Source of the DNA: Candidatus Woesearchaeota archaeon
GTDB taxonomy: Archaea; Nanobdellota; Nanobdellia; SCGC-AAA011-G17; GW2011-AR17
Assembly (NCBI GenBank): GCA_018302205.1
Contig: JAGVZZ010000018.1
Span: 1 to 34,035, forward strand
Reading direction: 5' to 3'
DNA length: 34,035 bases
Below, one piece after another: positions 7,686 to 14,385 of this stretch. The translations under genes were made by a program, and so were the position numbers. Below the pieces are notes generated by a model. The model did no database searches. It saw nothing but the letters and a program-made list of their open reading frames with translations, and was not told the origin of the DNA. Numbering within the stretch: position 1 is the stretch's first letter; each line of letters begins with the position of its first letter.

Positions 7686-9050
7686 TTATATTATTTGTTT
7701 TAAACCTGTTAAATCCGAAGAAGATTGAATCTTTGCACCTAAACCGTCAATAATTTGAATACCTAGTCTTCTACAGATTGGTGTTTCAGGGATTTCTGAA
7801 ATCAAGCGATCTCCACCTTTAGCGAATATATCTGGTTTTAATGCTTCTAAAGATTTACAAACTGATGCATCCTCATCAATAGAAATGAATACTTCGTCAA
7901 CATCACGAAGCGCTTCTAATATTATTTTTCGTTCTCCTAATGGCATAAATGCCTTCCCTTTTTTCAAAGCACACTGTTGATCATTATTCAATAATACAAT
8001 CAGTTTACCACCAAGTTGTTTGGCTAAATGAATACATTCAATATGCCCAGCATGGATTGGGTCGAAATAACCGGAGGTTACAACTGTTAGATGTTTCTTT
8101 TCAAGTTCGTTGTGCCAGTGCCATGCATCTCTGATTATATCATTAATATCTTGTTTTGGAACCCAACCTAAATCTTGTTGGATCTTCTTGTAGTCAGCAA
8201 CTAACACATGAGGATCACCAGGCCTTCTTTCTACGATTTCTACGGGGATCTCGTGCCCAGTAATTTTTCTGCAAGCTTCAATTATTTCTTTTACAGAATT
8301 ACCTTTGCCAGTACCAATGTTATAGAAACCGGAAATTGAATCTAATTTTTCTAATGCAAGAATATGAGCGTCTGCAATATCTAATACATGAATATAATCT
8401 CGGATACAAGTGCCGTCGGGAGTAGGATAATCATTGCCAAATATTTTAATTTTGTCTCTTCTTCCAAATGCAACATCTAATACCAATGGAATCAAATGTG
8501 TTTCTGGCCTGTGATGCTCACCAACATCATATGAAGCTCCTGCTGCATTGAAGTATCTCAGTGCTATGAATTTTAATCCATAATTTTTATTATATACTTG
8601 TAATGCTTTTTCAATTAATAGTTTGGTCAAGCCATAAGGATTGATAGGAGCTTGTTTTTCTGATTCAGTTATAGGAACAATCTCTGGATCGCCGTAAGTT
8701 GAACATGTGGAAGAGAAAATAATTTTGTTGACGTTATTCTTTCTTAATGTTTCTAAAAGTATTAATGATTTTTTTAAATTGTTCTCAAAATATAATCCCG
8801 GATTTTCAACAGATTCGCCTACATACGCGTATGCTGCGAAGTGGATTACTGCTTGAATATTATATTGTTTGATTACCTCACCAACTTTTTCATCTGCAAC
8901 ATCGCATTGTATAAATGGAACATCAGGGATTGAGAATTTATTGCCTCTAGAAAGGTTGTCTATAATAACTACATTGTATCCCTTTTCTAATAACCTTCGA
9001 ACAGTAATTGAACCGATATAACCGGCCCCGCCCGTAACTAAAATGTTCAT
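7686..9050 (-). CDS. UDP-glucose 4-epimerase fused to a cytidylyltransferase-like domain
   Basis: The 454-residue protein has two domains. Residues 1 to about 318 are a complete GalE-type short-chain dehydrogenase: NAD-binding TGGAGYIG (6-13), SSTCSTYG (113-120), catalytic YxxxK (Y139, K143) and the RYFNAAGA segment. This part interconverts UDP-glucose and UDP-galactose or similar sugars. Residues about 321-454 are a nucleotidyltransferase of the cytidylyltransferase/RfaE-like fold: TSGYFDPIHAGHIE with the HxGH motif (333-336), LLNNDQQ, KPDIFAKGGDR (405-415) and SSSDL. Such domains activate a phosphosugar or alcohol phosphate with CTP or ATP. The fusion suggests a role in glycan or lipid head-group precursor supply; the substrate of the second domain is unknown. 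No frameshift is visible at the junction. A TATA-like TTTATAAT lies near 9073-9080. Confidence 0.9.
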   Translation of the reverse strand: MNILVTGGAGYIGSITVRRLLEKGYNVVIIDNLSRGNKFSIPDVPFIQCDVADEKVGEVIKQYNIQAVIHFAAYAYVGESVENPGLYFENNLKKSLILLETLRKNNVNKIIFSSTCSTYGDPEIVPITESEKQAPINPYGLTKLLIEKALQVYNKNYGLKFIALRYFNAAGASYDVGEHHRPETHLIPLVLDVAFGRRDKIKIFGNDYPTPDGTCIRDYIHVLDIADAHILALEKLDSISGFYNIGTGKGNSVKEIIEACRKITGHEIPVEIVERRPGDPHVLVADYKKIQQDLGWVPKQDINDIIRDAWHWHNELEKKHLTVVTSGYFDPIHAGHIECIHLAKQLGGKLIVLLNNDQQCALKKGKAFMPLGERKIILEALRDVDEVFISIDEDASVCKSLEALKPDIFAKGGDRLISEIPETPICRRLGIQIIDGLGAKIQSSSDLTGLKQII

Positions 9051-9088
9051 AATTAACCTTGGAAATATTTGGTTTATAATGTTTATGA

Positions 9089-9435
9089 ATGCATCTTTTA
9101 CAAGAATTTTTGAAGATAGAATTATTTATTAATCCTAAATTAAAAAAAAGAGGTTATGCGATTTCAGACTATTATTTACCCCGAGGGAAAAAGTATTATT
9201 GATAGCCTCAATATTAAAAAGAATGTAAAAGCATTAGAACGTCATAGAGGATTTCTATCTGAGGCTGATATTGTGGTAATCTTTTCGGAATTAAGAGATC
9301 AAGGGATATCAAGCTCCTGAAGATGCAACAGAATTAGTTAAAGGGTTAGTTTATCAAAGTGTAGGAGGATTAGATAGAACACCAAGTTCAGAAATAATGG
9401 AAACCTTGAAATATTATCATGAGAATTTTGAATAG
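9089..9435 (+). pseudogene. Frameshifted remnant of an unknown small protein
   Basis: Protein-like sequence runs across three frames. Frame A starts at ATG 9089 and reads MHLLQEFLKIELFINP...YYLPRGKKYY to TGA 9200-9202. Frame B reads through IIDSLNIKKNVKALERH...VIFSELRDQG up to TGA 9318-9320; an alternative ATG for it is at 9156. Frame C continues QAPEDATELVKGLVYQ...TLKYYHENFE to TAG 9433-9435. Removing one G near 9303-9305 joins B and C smoothly (DQGYQAPEDA). The pieces look like one decayed gene, but sequencing error cannot be excluded. It may be the front part of the HNH-repeat remnant at 9479-9685. Confidence 0.55.
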
Positions 9436-9478
9436 CTAATACTTAGATTTATCCTTTTACTGATTAGGTTCTTTCAAC

Positions 9479-9685
9479 TTGGCCTCCAAGACAAAAAGAA
9501 ATGTGGTTATTGAAGAATATAATGAACTTTATAGGGCAGCATATAGATATGTTGGCTCATGAGCAAATGCTGTTGAAGCCGCTGGTTTTGATTACAAAGA
9601 AATAAAAAGATTAAGGAGACAAAGAGGAAACGAACTTAGAAAATCCTCTTCTGCACATCCATATCCACAAGATAGGTCGCCATGA
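9479..9685 (+). pseudogene. Remnant of a homing-endonuclease-associated (HNH-repeat) protein
   Basis: One frame from TTG 9479 reads ASKTKRNVVIEEYNELYRAAYRYVGS, then TGA at 9560-9562, then ANAVEAAGFDYKEIKRL to TGA 9683-9685. This matches the repeat found beside HNH homing nucleases, whose core is a (F/Y)GSW followed by an A(L/V)EAAG helix. The TGA falls exactly where the conserved Trp of GSW is expected, so a TGG-to-TGA nonsense change is the likely explanation. No nuclease domain is left. The 3' end overlaps the convergent gene at 9636. Confidence 0.6.
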
Positions 9686-10229
9686 ACTTCGCTTGCTTTG
9701 TCGCATACTCAATAATATCATCATACTCAAAAACTTCAGACACCGGCAATTCAATATGTTTGATTTTTTTCTCTTCTAAATATTGTGTTAATTGATCTTC
9801 AATTTCTTGCTGCCATTTTCTATCGACAGACCTTACACCATCATTCACTAACCCTAATGGTGATATTGGTGTCTTGAACAAAAAATCATAAGATTTCGTA
9901 TGATGCAACACGAATGGTTCTATCCATCCGGGCAATGGTTGATTTTCTTTTTGATACGCTTGCATTGCATAAATATAATTATCAACCACGCTCCGATCAC
10001 AAATAACATAATCATAAATCTCTTCATACTCTCTTTCAAGCTGCACTTGATTTAGTGTAATCCAATTTTGTGCTAGAACATTCCCTCTCCCATCTTTGAA
10101 ATACGGACAGGCTGTTGCCATCTCTCTGATTATTCCAACAGACTTTCCTTTCGCTTTCAATACGCCGGCTAAGAAATAAACTAATGTAGTCTTAAAAGTT
10201 CCATGCGTTCCTATGATTGCTATTTTCAT
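9636..10229 (-). CDS. NadR/Ttd14-like P-loop ATPase or kinase
   Basis: The 197-residue protein starts with a strand and P-loop IAIIGTHGTFKTTL (residues 3-16) and has a DRS motif (78-80, in YVICDRSVVDNYIY). These are hallmarks of the AAA_28 / NadR kinase-like branch of nucleotide kinases. IREMA near residue 35 matches the conserved segment after strand 2. The family phosphorylates small molecules such as ribosylnicotinamide, but the exact substrate cannot be read here. The ATG at 10229 overlaps the stop of the upstream thymidine-kinase-like gene by four bases (ATGA), so the two are translationally coupled and may share a nucleoside or cofactor pathway. Confidence 0.75.
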   Translation of the reverse strand: MKIAIIGTHGTFKTTLVYFLAGVLKAKGKSVGIIREMATACPYFKDGRGNVLAQNWITLNQVQLEREYEEIYDYVICDRSVVDNYIYAMQAYQKENQPLPGWIEPFVLHHTKSYDFLFKTPISPLGLVNDGVRSVDRKWQQEIEDQLTQYLEEKKIKHIELPVSEVFEYDDIIEYATKQAKFMATYLVDMDVQKRIF

Positions 10230-10999
10230 TTCAAATATACACTAAGATTTTTTGGTCTAACAAAACATTCCCTACATCTAGTAACATAACTAACTTTATC
10301 AGAAACTACATCATCGGTATTCAAATCTTTAGCAACATCCCCAGTAACGTTTGTAGAACCAAAGTATGCTGGTAATATCAATCCTGTTTTCGGATCAACA
10401 GTCCCGTTCTCTACCAAATAAATTAATTTTGGATCCGGCTCAGATTTAGCTCTTAATAATTCTAATAATTCCCTTTTCCTTTTAAAAGGAGTATTGACGA
10501 TTAATTGATTATATCTTCCAATTGGTTCCTCTCCAGGTTTTTGACAATCACATTGCCTATAATGATATAAAATTGAAGTCCCCGAATGTATTAATGCTTG
10601 TAAGACTGGAAAAATCTCTCCTCCATAATCAAATTCTAAACAATCTAAGTTTACATCTCTTCCATCATTCAATAATCCATATACAACTGCTGCAATTGGT
10701 CCTGAAACAAACATATGTGAATCAACAATTGTAACTAAATTTACTTTATCTTTGGCTAGTCTTAATGCTTCAAAAGGATTATCATAAGGAACAATATTAC
10801 TCTCGGCAGCAACACTTGACCTAGCTTTTGTTTCACCTTCACCATCAATCCCTGCTCTTACAGAAACTCCAGGCTGGATTACTAAAACCTTTTCTCTTAG
10901 TTTATGTTTTCTATCATTTGCATCAGAAAGTGCCGCATGAGTTTTCCCACCGCCCATTCCTCCAGTAAAAATCCTTAATACACCTACTTTCTTTTTCAT
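10226..10999 (-). CDS. Thymidine-kinase-like (TK1 fold) protein, diverged
   Basis: The 257-residue protein follows the type II thymidine kinase plan: P-loop GGMGGGKT (13-20), VLVIQPGVSVRAG as the strand-2 equivalent, VTIVDSHMF (89-97) at the Walker B position, LEFDYGGEIFP (121-131) matching the family GLDxDFxGxxF segment, and zinc-type cysteines C150/C152 and C242/C245 (CRECF). In true TK1 enzymes the Walker B segment reads DExQFF and its Glu is the catalytic base; here that position is Ser. The central part also carries an insert. It probably binds nucleotide, but the activity and substrate are uncertain. It is coupled to the NadR-like gene downstream. A TATA-like TTTATAAAATAA lies at about 11020-11031. 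Confidence 0.7.
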   Translation of the reverse strand: MKKKVGVLRIFTGGMGGGKTHAALSDANDRKHKLREKVLVIQPGVSVRAGIDGEGETKARSSVAAESNIVPYDNPFEALRLAKDKVNLVTIVDSHMFVSGPIAAVVYGLLNDGRDVNLDCLEFDYGGEIFPVLQALIHSGTSILYHYRQCDCQKPGEEPIGRYNQLIVNTPFKRKRELLELLRAKSEPDPKLIYLVENGTVDPKTGLILPAYFGSTNVTGDVAKDLNTDDVVSDKVSYVTRCRECFVRPKNLSVYLK

Positions 11000-11086
11000 A
11001 CTTCATTTTCCATCAAACTTATTTTATAAATAATTGTATCAAAAAAAATAGAAATTCTTTTATACAATAAACCCGGCTTCTTAATT

Positions 11087-11707
11087 ATGAAACTAATTAT
11101 ATTAGGCAAACCTTCTTCAGGTAAAGGCACCCAAGCTAAACTTCTAGCTCAAAAACTAAACTTAAAACATATTTCTACGGGAGATTTACTCAGACACGAA
11201 CTCAAACTTAAAACTCCTTTAGCCGAAAAAGTAGAATCTTATATGAAAACCGGTTCATTGGTTCCAGATTCATTGATTATAGAATTATTAAAGAATAATC
11301 TCCCCAATGATGATTATATATTAGACGGTTTCCCAAGATCTTTATCCCAAGCAGAAGAATTAGAGAAAATAATCAAGATTGACTTAGTCATAGATTTGTT
11401 TTGTGAGGATGATTTAATTATAAAAAGAACAATTGAAAGAAGAATCTGTCAGAGCTGTGGCGCTATCTATGGACTGACTGTCCCTTCAAAGGTTCCCAAT
11501 GTTTGCGATAAATGCGGTTCAAGCTTATACCAAAGGCCTGATGATAACGAAGAAACCATAAAAAATCGTTTGGACGTATATAATAATGAAACTTCCCCTT
11601 TGATAGACTACTACAAAAGTAAGGATTTATACTTCCTAGTTGATGGCTCGCTCCAAATTCCAGAGGTTCAAGAATTAGCAATGAAAAAAATCGCAACAAT
11701 TAAATAG
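11087..11707 (+). CDS. adk: Adenylate kinase with zinc-type LID
   Basis: The 206-residue enzyme interconverts ATP plus AMP and two ADP. It shows the P-loop GKPSSGKGT (7-15), STGDLLR (30-36), DGFPR (80-84) and a LID with four cysteines (C121, C124, C140, C143) that would hold a structural zinc. The end NRLDVYNNETSPLIDYY is typical of bacterial-type long Adk rather than archaeal AdkA. A TATA-like CTTTTATACA at about 11056-11065 predicts a transcript starting at or just before ATG 11087. It is divergent from the thymidine-kinase-like gene, so nucleotide metabolism genes flank this spacer. Confidence 0.96.
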   Translation: MKLIILGKPSSGKGTQAKLLAQKLNLKHISTGDLLRHELKLKTPLAEKVESYMKTGSLVPDSLIIELLKNNLPNDDYILDGFPRSLSQAEELEKIIKIDLVIDLFCEDDLIIKRTIERRICQSCGAIYGLTVPSKVPNVCDKCGSSLYQRPDDNEETIKNRLDVYNNETSPLIDYYKSKDLYFLVDGSLQIPEVQELAMKKIATIK

Positions 11708-11728
11708 TTTTTTTATTACTATTATTAA

Positions 11729-11905
11729 ATGCCAGAAATGATTAAACCGAAACAAAAGCCTTTGTTCCAACAAAAGGTTCCTTTTTACAAAGCTAAATGG
11801 TTCAAAGTTATAATCTTAGTTTCATTCATCATAATAGTTTCTGTAGCCATATTCTTAATTTTTGGTATGGATTATAGTGCACAAACCTTAGAAAAAACAA
11901 TTTAA
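11729..11905 (+). CDS. Small single-span membrane protein (58 residues)
   Basis: An ATG at 11729 opens 58 codons ending TAA 11903-11905. The product has a basic N-terminal part (MPEMIKPKQKPLFQQK), one strong transmembrane segment at about 24-46 (WFKVIILVSFIIIVSVAIFL) and a short polar tail, suggesting an inside N terminus. It follows adk after 21 bases on the same strand and could be co-transcribed. No known family is recognised; I do not see a Sec61 beta or gamma signature. Confidence 0.6.
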   Translation: MPEMIKPKQKPLFQQKVPFYKAKWFKVIILVSFIIIVSVAIFLIFGMDYSAQTLEKTI

Positions 11906-11994
11906 TCTTTCTTTTCAGACATAGAAGCCAAATGTTTATGCAATTTTTGTTCTAATCTCGTAGATACCGTCTCAGAAAAGTAAACAATCCCCAT
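11902..11994 (-). CDS. Possible 30-residue leaderless protein
   Basis: A reading frame of 30 codons, MGIVYFSETVSTRLEQKL and on to KKD, lies opposite and tail to tail with the 58-residue gene, with a four-base overlap of the ends. A TATA-like TTTTTAAAT at about 12020-12028 lies roughly 30 bases before the ATG, as expected for a leaderless archaeal gene. The start MGIVYFS recalls ribbon-helix-helix proteins, but the length is too short to assign. It could be chance. Confidence 0.4.
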   Translation of the reverse strand: MGIVYFSETVSTRLEQKLHKHLASMSEKKD

Positions 11995-12069
11995 TTTTAT
12001 TAAAACTCCATTTAGGTCTTTTTAAATCTTATGAAAATTAATAAACCCCAGATATTTATTTTTTCTTGT

Positions 12070-12141
12070 GGGCTTGTGGCTCAGTGGTAGAGCGTTCCCT
12101 TCGCAAGGGAGAGGCCGAGGGTTCAATCCCCTCCAAGTCCA
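12070..12141 (+). tRNA. tRNA-Ala (anticodon CGC)
   Basis: The acceptor arms GGGCTTG and CAAGTCC pair (one G-U), followed by discriminator A at 12141. The D arm is GCTCAGTGGTAGAGC, the anticodon stem TTCCC/GGGAG holds the loop TTCGCAA with CGC, and the T arm is GAGGG-TTCAATC-CCCTC. No intron and no encoded CCA are visible. It decodes GCG. Confidence 0.96.
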
Positions 12142-12143
12142 GA

Positions 12144-12728
12144 TTATTCCAACCCAATTTGTTCTCTTATTTCTTTTATTGAATTAATACACAATCCAAA
12201 AAATTCATCTAAGCTTAATCCAGCAAGTTCAATCTCCTTGATAATCTCTCTATTACAATTAGCTGCAAATGTTTTGTTATCAAATTTCTTTTTCAGTCCT
12301 TTGACTTCCATATCCGAAATTTTTCTCCCTCTCATCAAAGCATAAGCATAGATTATCCCAGTCATAGTTTCGGCTGCAGCAAGACAATGTTGTATGTCAG
12401 TCACCCTTTTGTTATCTTTGAAAGTGGGAATCTCTTCATAACCATAAGTATGTGACTGTATAATTTCAATAAACTCTTCATCAAATCCTTTTTGTTGCAG
12501 AATTTCTTTTGCTTTGATACTATGCTCTTCCCAATTATTCTTTGTCAAAGCCCAATCCACATCATGCAAAAGCCCTAACATCCCCCAATATTCCTCGTCG
12601 GTATTGAACCTTTTTGCTAAACCTCTCATTATAGCTTCAGATTCTAAGTAATGATTCATATCAGATTCTAATTGAGGCATACTTTTCAAAACCTCAATTG
12701 CTTCTTCTCGAGTTATTGGTAGTTCCAT
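12144..12728 (-). CDS. HD-domain phosphohydrolase
   Basis: The 194-residue protein has the HD-domain core: HYLESEAIMRGLAKRF, then LLHDVDW with the HD pair (55-56), a conserved His in EEHSIKA, IIQSHTYGY, and a helix AAETMTGIIYAYALM. HD proteins are metal-dependent phosphohydrolases acting on nucleotides or nucleic acids; the substrate here is unknown. The open frame extends upstream to 12770 but would then translate the 3' end of tRNA-Leu, so ATG 12728 (MELPITREEA) is the start. The gene lies between two tRNAs in a tight cluster, beginning nine bases after the mature end of tRNA-Leu, and may be expressed from the tRNA transcript. Confidence 0.85.
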   Translation of the reverse strand: MELPITREEAIEVLKSMPQLESDMNHYLESEAIMRGLAKRFNTDEEYWGMLGLLHDVDWALTKNNWEEHSIKAKEILQQKGFDEEFIEIIQSHTYGYEEIPTFKDNKRVTDIQHCLAAAETMTGIIYAYALMRGRKISDMEVKGLKKKFDNKTFAANCNREIIKEIELAGLSLDEFFGLCINSIKEIREQIGLE

Positions 12729-12737
12729 TTTAAAAAA

Positions 12738-12821
12738 TGCGGGGGACAGGATTCGAACCTGCGAAACCACTAAGGTAACAGATCTTGAGTCTGTCGCATT
12801 TGACCGCTTTGCTACCCCCGC
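12738..12821 (-). tRNA. tRNA-Leu (anticodon CAA)
   Basis: On the minus strand the acceptor GCGGGGG pairs with CCCCCGC, followed by discriminator A. The anticodon stem ACAGA/TCTGT encloses CTCAAGA, giving CAA. A long variable arm (about TACCTTAGTGGT) marks a class II leucine tRNA, and the T arm is GCAGG-TTCGAAT-CCTGT. No intron is seen. A TATA-like GTTATTTAAACC at about 12846-12857 lies upstream. Confidence 0.96.
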
Positions 12822-13021
12822 GTCGAATTTAAGGAATAAACTTTGGTTTAAATAACTTTCTTAAGGCATATTTTAGTATAATGTCTTACAAAAATTCATT
12901 TTTAGAATTTATTTTTTATTTTTGAAATTTTTATTTTTAGAAAATATTTTTGATAAGAAAATAATAAAGTTTAAATACTACAATACACACTGATATAACA
13001 TTATAATTTAGAGGTGAAAAA

Positions 13022-13054
13022 ATGGCAGCAAAGAAAAAAAAGAAAAGACAATAA
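13022..13054 (+). CDS. Possible 10-residue lysine-rich micro-ORF (MAAKKKKKRQ)
   Basis: A GAGGTGA ribosome-binding site at 13011-13017 stands four bases before ATG 13022, and TAA closes the frame after ten codons. A TATA-like AGTTTAAATACT at 12968-12979 would place the transcript start near 13000. A T-rich run follows, so this looks like a complete tiny transcription unit. The peptide is almost all lysine. It could be a real micropeptide, a truncated basic protein, or a small RNA with a short ORF. The clear signals argue against chance. Confidence 0.45.
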   Translation: MAAKKKKKRQ

Positions 13055-13076
13055 ATTTCTAATCAATTCGGTTTAA

Positions 13077-13103
13077 CTTTTTTTGTTTTTATTTTCATTT
13101 TTA
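13077..13103 (+). terminator. T-rich terminator region
   Basis: Successive T runs (CTTTTTTT, GTTTTT, ATTTTC, ATTTTT) follow the micro-ORF, as in archaeal U-tract termination. The run also touches the end of the convergent gene at 13101. Confidence 0.5.
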
Positions 13104-13670
13104 ATAAATTTCTATGACACTATCAATGTCTTTCTTGTACACGTCGATAATTTCATCAATAATCGGCTCTTTGATAACCAAAATTAACCCATTTATCTCA
13201 TTAACTTTAGCCTTTTTTATATACTCGTTTAGTAACTTCGTTGCTCTATTTTCATCTTCCAAAAATAAATCATTTAGTGAATCCATTAACATAAAGTCTG
13301 GACTTTTTTCTTTGACAGAACTACAGAATGACAAGTTTAATTTAGCCAAATCTGAACTTAGGAAGTAACAATTATCGACGTCGCTTTCACTTCTACTCAC
13401 ATTATCCAAAAAGAATAATTGGCTATGATCAATTCTAGATTGAGAAAAATTTTGAATTAAATTTTCATAAGGCCTATTCAAACTTAGGTATATTCCTTTC
13501 TTAGAAAATGTTTCTGTCCAGGTCTTTAGAATGAAGTTTCTCGTCTCATTATACTTGTCTGGCGAGCAAACGAACATTATTACACCTTTTTTTGGTACGT
13601 CTTCAATTTTCTTTTTAGCACTCTCTTCCATTACCTTTTTATTTATTCTGAAACTTAAATCTATTTCCAT
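13101..13670 (-). CDS. Degenerate RecA/KaiC-like protein
   Basis: From ATG 13670 the product has 189 residues. Its succession of strands and helices resembles a RecA/KaiC-like core: GVIMFVCSPDKYNETRNFILKTW, GIYLSLNRPYENLIQNF, DFMLMDSLNDLFLEDE and GLILVIKEPIIDEI. The P-loop position reads CSPDKYNETR, without GKT/S, so ATP binding is doubtful. The frame can be extended to TTG 13727, with a TATA-like CTATAAATTAG at about 13748-13758 in support, but this would overlap the start of the divergent ABC gene. The function is unknown; proteins of this kind in archaea are often regulatory. It is divergent from the ABC exporter operon. Confidence 0.55.
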   Translation of the reverse strand: MEIDLSFRINKKVMEESAKKKIEDVPKKGVIMFVCSPDKYNETRNFILKTWTETFSKKGIYLSLNRPYENLIQNFSQSRIDHSQLFFLDNVSRSESDVDNCYFLSSDLAKLNLSFCSSVKEKSPDFMLMDSLNDLFLEDENRATKLLNEYIKKAKVNEINGLILVIKEPIIDEIIDVYKKDIDSVIEIY

Positions 13671-13707
13671 ACAAAACTTTTTATTCTCCAAAGACCCATG
13701 GTCATTT

Positions 13708-14385
13708 GTGTCACAATCAATAATCAAAATTGAGGAAGCCTGGAAGACCTATAAATTAGATTTAGTTGAGGTCCATGCAGTCCAAGGAATCAATATTGAC
13801 ATAAAAAAAGGCGAGTTTGTTTCTATTGTTGGTAAATCTGGTAGCGGAAAATCGACGACATTGAATCTAATTGGTTGTTTAGATATTCCAACTAAAGGAG
13901 CTATATATTTGGATGGTCATAATATTGCTCATCTAAAAGAAGATGAACTTGCAAGGATTCGTGGCAAAAAAATCGGTTTTATCTTCCAAACGTTCAATTT
14001 AATCCCTAGTTTAAACATTGTAGAGAATGTTTCTATGCCTATGATCTTCCAAGATAATATTACTGAAGAGAAACGTGAAAGAAAAGCAAAGGAACTTTTA
14101 GAAATGGTTGGCTTGGGCCACAGGCTCCAACATAAACCTTCAGAACTTTCTGGTGGAGAAAGACAAAGGGTTGCAATTGCTAGATCCTTAGCTAATGATC
14201 CTGAAGTTATTCTTGCTGATGAGCCTACTGGTAACTTAGATACAAAGACTGGAGAACAAATTTTAAAAATGTTATCCGATTTAAATCGCAGTCAGGGGAA
14301 AACTTTAATAATTGTAACGCACGATTTATATGTAGCTAAACAAGCTGATAGAATTATTAAGCTCCAAGACGGGAAGGTGATTTAA
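13708..14385 (+). CDS. ABC exporter ATPase, LolD/MacB type
   Basis: With a GTG start at 13708 the protein has 225 residues, normal for a LolD-type ATPase: Walker A GKSGSGKST (42-50), Q-loop Gln94, signature LSGGE (147-151), Walker B ILADEP (168-173), D-loop GNLDT and switch His205. It should power the two MacB-type permeases encoded downstream. The longer open frame upstream lies over the divergent gene and has no ABC similarity, so it is not used. The stop overlaps the next ATG by one base, and the following genes overlap by four bases each, so this is a tight operon. Confidence 0.93.
   Translation: MSQSIIKIEEAWKTYKLDLVEVHAVQGINIDIKKGEFVSIVGKSGSGKSTTLNLIGCLDIPTKGAIYLDGHNIAHLKEDELARIRGKKIGFIFQTFNLIPSLNIVENVSMPMIFQDNITEEKRERKAKELLEMVGLGHRLQHKPSELSGGERQRVAIARSLANDPEVILADEPTGNLDTKTGEQILKMLSDLNRSQGKTLIIVTHDLYVAKQADRIIKLQDGKVI

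Noticed and set aside
9560-9562. TGA read as tryptophan (changed genetic code)
   Set aside because: TGA ends intact genes in the window, for example at 15765-15767 and 16949-16951, so a nonsense mutation is the simpler explanation.
12729-12770. N-terminal extension of the HD protein beginning MVSQVRILSPAFFK
   Set aside because: It is a translation of the 3' end of tRNA-Leu; the protein starts at ATG 12728.
13531-13707. Long upstream extension of the ABC ATPase
   Set aside because: It lies antisense over the divergent RecA-like gene and has no ABC similarity; GTG 13708 gives the normal family length.
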